Below, one piece after another: positions 63,377 to 64,000 of a stretch of 64,000 nucleotides of DNA. The DNA comes from Gaoshiqia sediminis (GTDB taxonomy: Bacteria; Bacteroidota; Bacteroidia; Bacteroidales; Prolixibacteraceae): NCBI RefSeq assembly GCF_025907915.1, contig NZ_JAPAAF010000013.1, forward strand, positions 39,344 through 103,343, given 5' to 3'. The notes below the pieces were generated by a model. That model was not told the origin of the DNA. It ran no database searches and was given only the letters and a program-made list of their open reading frames with translations. The number at the start of each line of letters is the position of its first letter. The stretch's first letter is position 1. A program made the position numbers and the translations under genes.

Positions 63377-63727
63377 TTACTGATCCTGATTTTTCGGACT
63401 TTCCAAATCGCTGATTCTCTTCTCAATGTCAGCCTGCGAGCGTTTCAGCATATCAGCTTGCGATTTGAGTACCTTGATTTCGTCGTCCTTGCTGACAGCC
63501 GAATGCCAACCCAATAACGGGGCAAGGCCGGTAGAAAACCAGTTCCAGTGACGTCCGCAACCAAAACCGCGGCCACGACTCATCCCACGTCCAAATCCAA
63601 AACCGCGGCCCATTCCTGCGCCAAATCCTCTGTGATAACCCGGGGTTTCATTCCCCTCACAAAATCCAAGTGCCCTTCCGGTCATGGAACCTTGCCCCAT
63701 GGGTCCGGTACGATCTCCTGCTGGCAT
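63377..63727 (-). CDS. DUF5320 glycine-rich protein
   Basis: A 116-residue protein. The start MPAGDRTGPMGQGSMTGRALGFC, a Gly/Arg/Phe-rich centre and a C-terminal coiled coil (DDEIKVLKSQADMLKRSQADIEKRISDLE, about 80-108) are the DUF5320 hallmarks. Function is unknown. Relatives occur beside genes for iron-sulfur/molybdenum cofactor-binding proteins. It lies 164 bp from the radical SAM gene on the same strand. Confidence 0.8.
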   Translation of the reverse strand: MPAGDRTGPMGQGSMTGRALGFCEGNETPGYHRGFGAGMGRGFGFGRGMSRGRGFGCGRHWNWFSTGLAPLLGWHSAVSKDDEIKVLKSQADMLKRSQADIEKRISDLESPKNQDQ

Positions 63728-63877
63728 AATTTTAGAATTTTAATTATTTAACCTGTTTATATGAGCCAACAAATATTTTTTAAACTCATATTTATTGCCT
63801 CTGACTAAAAATTATACGACACAAATATAGAATTTGTTTTGGTCATAGGTTCATAAAGATATTTGAAATCCGTTTTT

Positions 63878-64000
63878 TTATGCATCTCCATTAAATAGCG
63901 CTAACTTTTCCTGTTTTCCGCACTTTTCAAAAAATGCTTCTGTAAGGCTTGATTTTACTGAGCTGGATTTTGAAAATGGGTGTCCCATCCGTAATTTCGA
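63878..64000 (-). CDS. C-terminal fragment of a protein running off the window
   Basis: A minus-strand frame is open from the window edge to the TAA at 63878-63880, giving 40 residues (MGHPFSKSSSVKSSLTEAFF, then EKCGKQEKLALFNGDA). It ends with ordinary protein composition and keeps frame to the last base. It is too short to assign. It is probably the 3' end of a gene located mainly outside the window. Confidence 0.45.
   Translation of the reverse strand, partial: SKLRMGHPFSKSSSVKSSLTEAFFEKCGKQEKLALFNGDA

Overview
The window looks like chromosomal DNA of a pigmented Bacteroidota bacterium, probably in or near the Marinilabiliales (Prolixibacteraceae-like). This rests on a SusC/SusD pair with an ECF sigma factor and FecR-type anti-sigma, a PorE-like OmpA/PD40 lipoprotein, a long-form LysRS with a C-terminal extension, DUF4251 and RsgA proteins of Bacteroidota type, and several TAnnTTTG -7 promoter boxes. 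No rRNA, CRISPR array, prophage or intact insertion sequence was seen. There is one tRNA (Asn, GTT).

Layout. 1-6253 (minus): the downstream end of a surface-polysaccharide cluster (three glycosyltransferases, Wzx-like flippase, nitroreductase-like protein, pyruvyltransferase). 6254-6941: a scar with a transposase C-terminal remnant and a MITE-like inverted-repeat element. 6942-16411: housekeeping genes (DUF4251, uracil permease, recJ, lysS-gpsA-pgi, rsgA), interrupted by a palindrome-rich spacer at 15000-15345. 16719-22157 (plus): an arsenical-type operon arsR-arsE-arsF-arsG-permease-porin-DGC protein-ProC-like oxidoreductase, with three GTTCGT-type inverted repeats. 22284-29677 (minus): acetate and SulP transporters, methyltransferase, ilvA, PorE-like protein, tpx, and a phased T-tract array. 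30014-36875 (minus): sigma / anti-sigma / SusC / SusD. 37159-40929 (plus): LpxH-like phosphoesterase, glycosyltransferase, two SRPBCC paralogues. 40944-49261: a divergent carotenoid cluster. 49414-59274: YhcH, a secreted protein, comB-patB, atpDC, polyprenyl synthase with an RND exporter, and an unknown protein. 59562-61477: tRNA-Asn and a split-HipA (HipBST-type) toxin-antitoxin locus. 61478-64000: gene remnants, a radical SAM enzyme, DUF5320, and a partial gene at the edge.

How the genes work together. CrtB and CrtI make lycopene and the fused CrtYcd cyclises one end. CruF, CrtD and CrtW would hydrate, desaturate and ketolate, and a glycosyltransferase plus an acyltransferase would finish the pigment, so the expected product is an acylated glycoside of a deoxyflexixanthin-like monocyclic carotenoid. 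In the arsenical operon, redox proteins ArsE/ArsF with permeases ArsG and ArsP-like suggest reduction and export of nitroaromatic or trivalent organoarsenicals. The appended porin, DGC and ProC-like genes are a less explained extension. HipB-HipS-HipT is a tripartite kinase toxin-antitoxin module with its own palindromic operators.

The strongest leads are the extended arsenical operon with its shared operator, the split HipBST locus, the T-tract array phased at about 20 bp, and the palindrome-dense spacer. All assignments come from reading the sequence. No database search was run.
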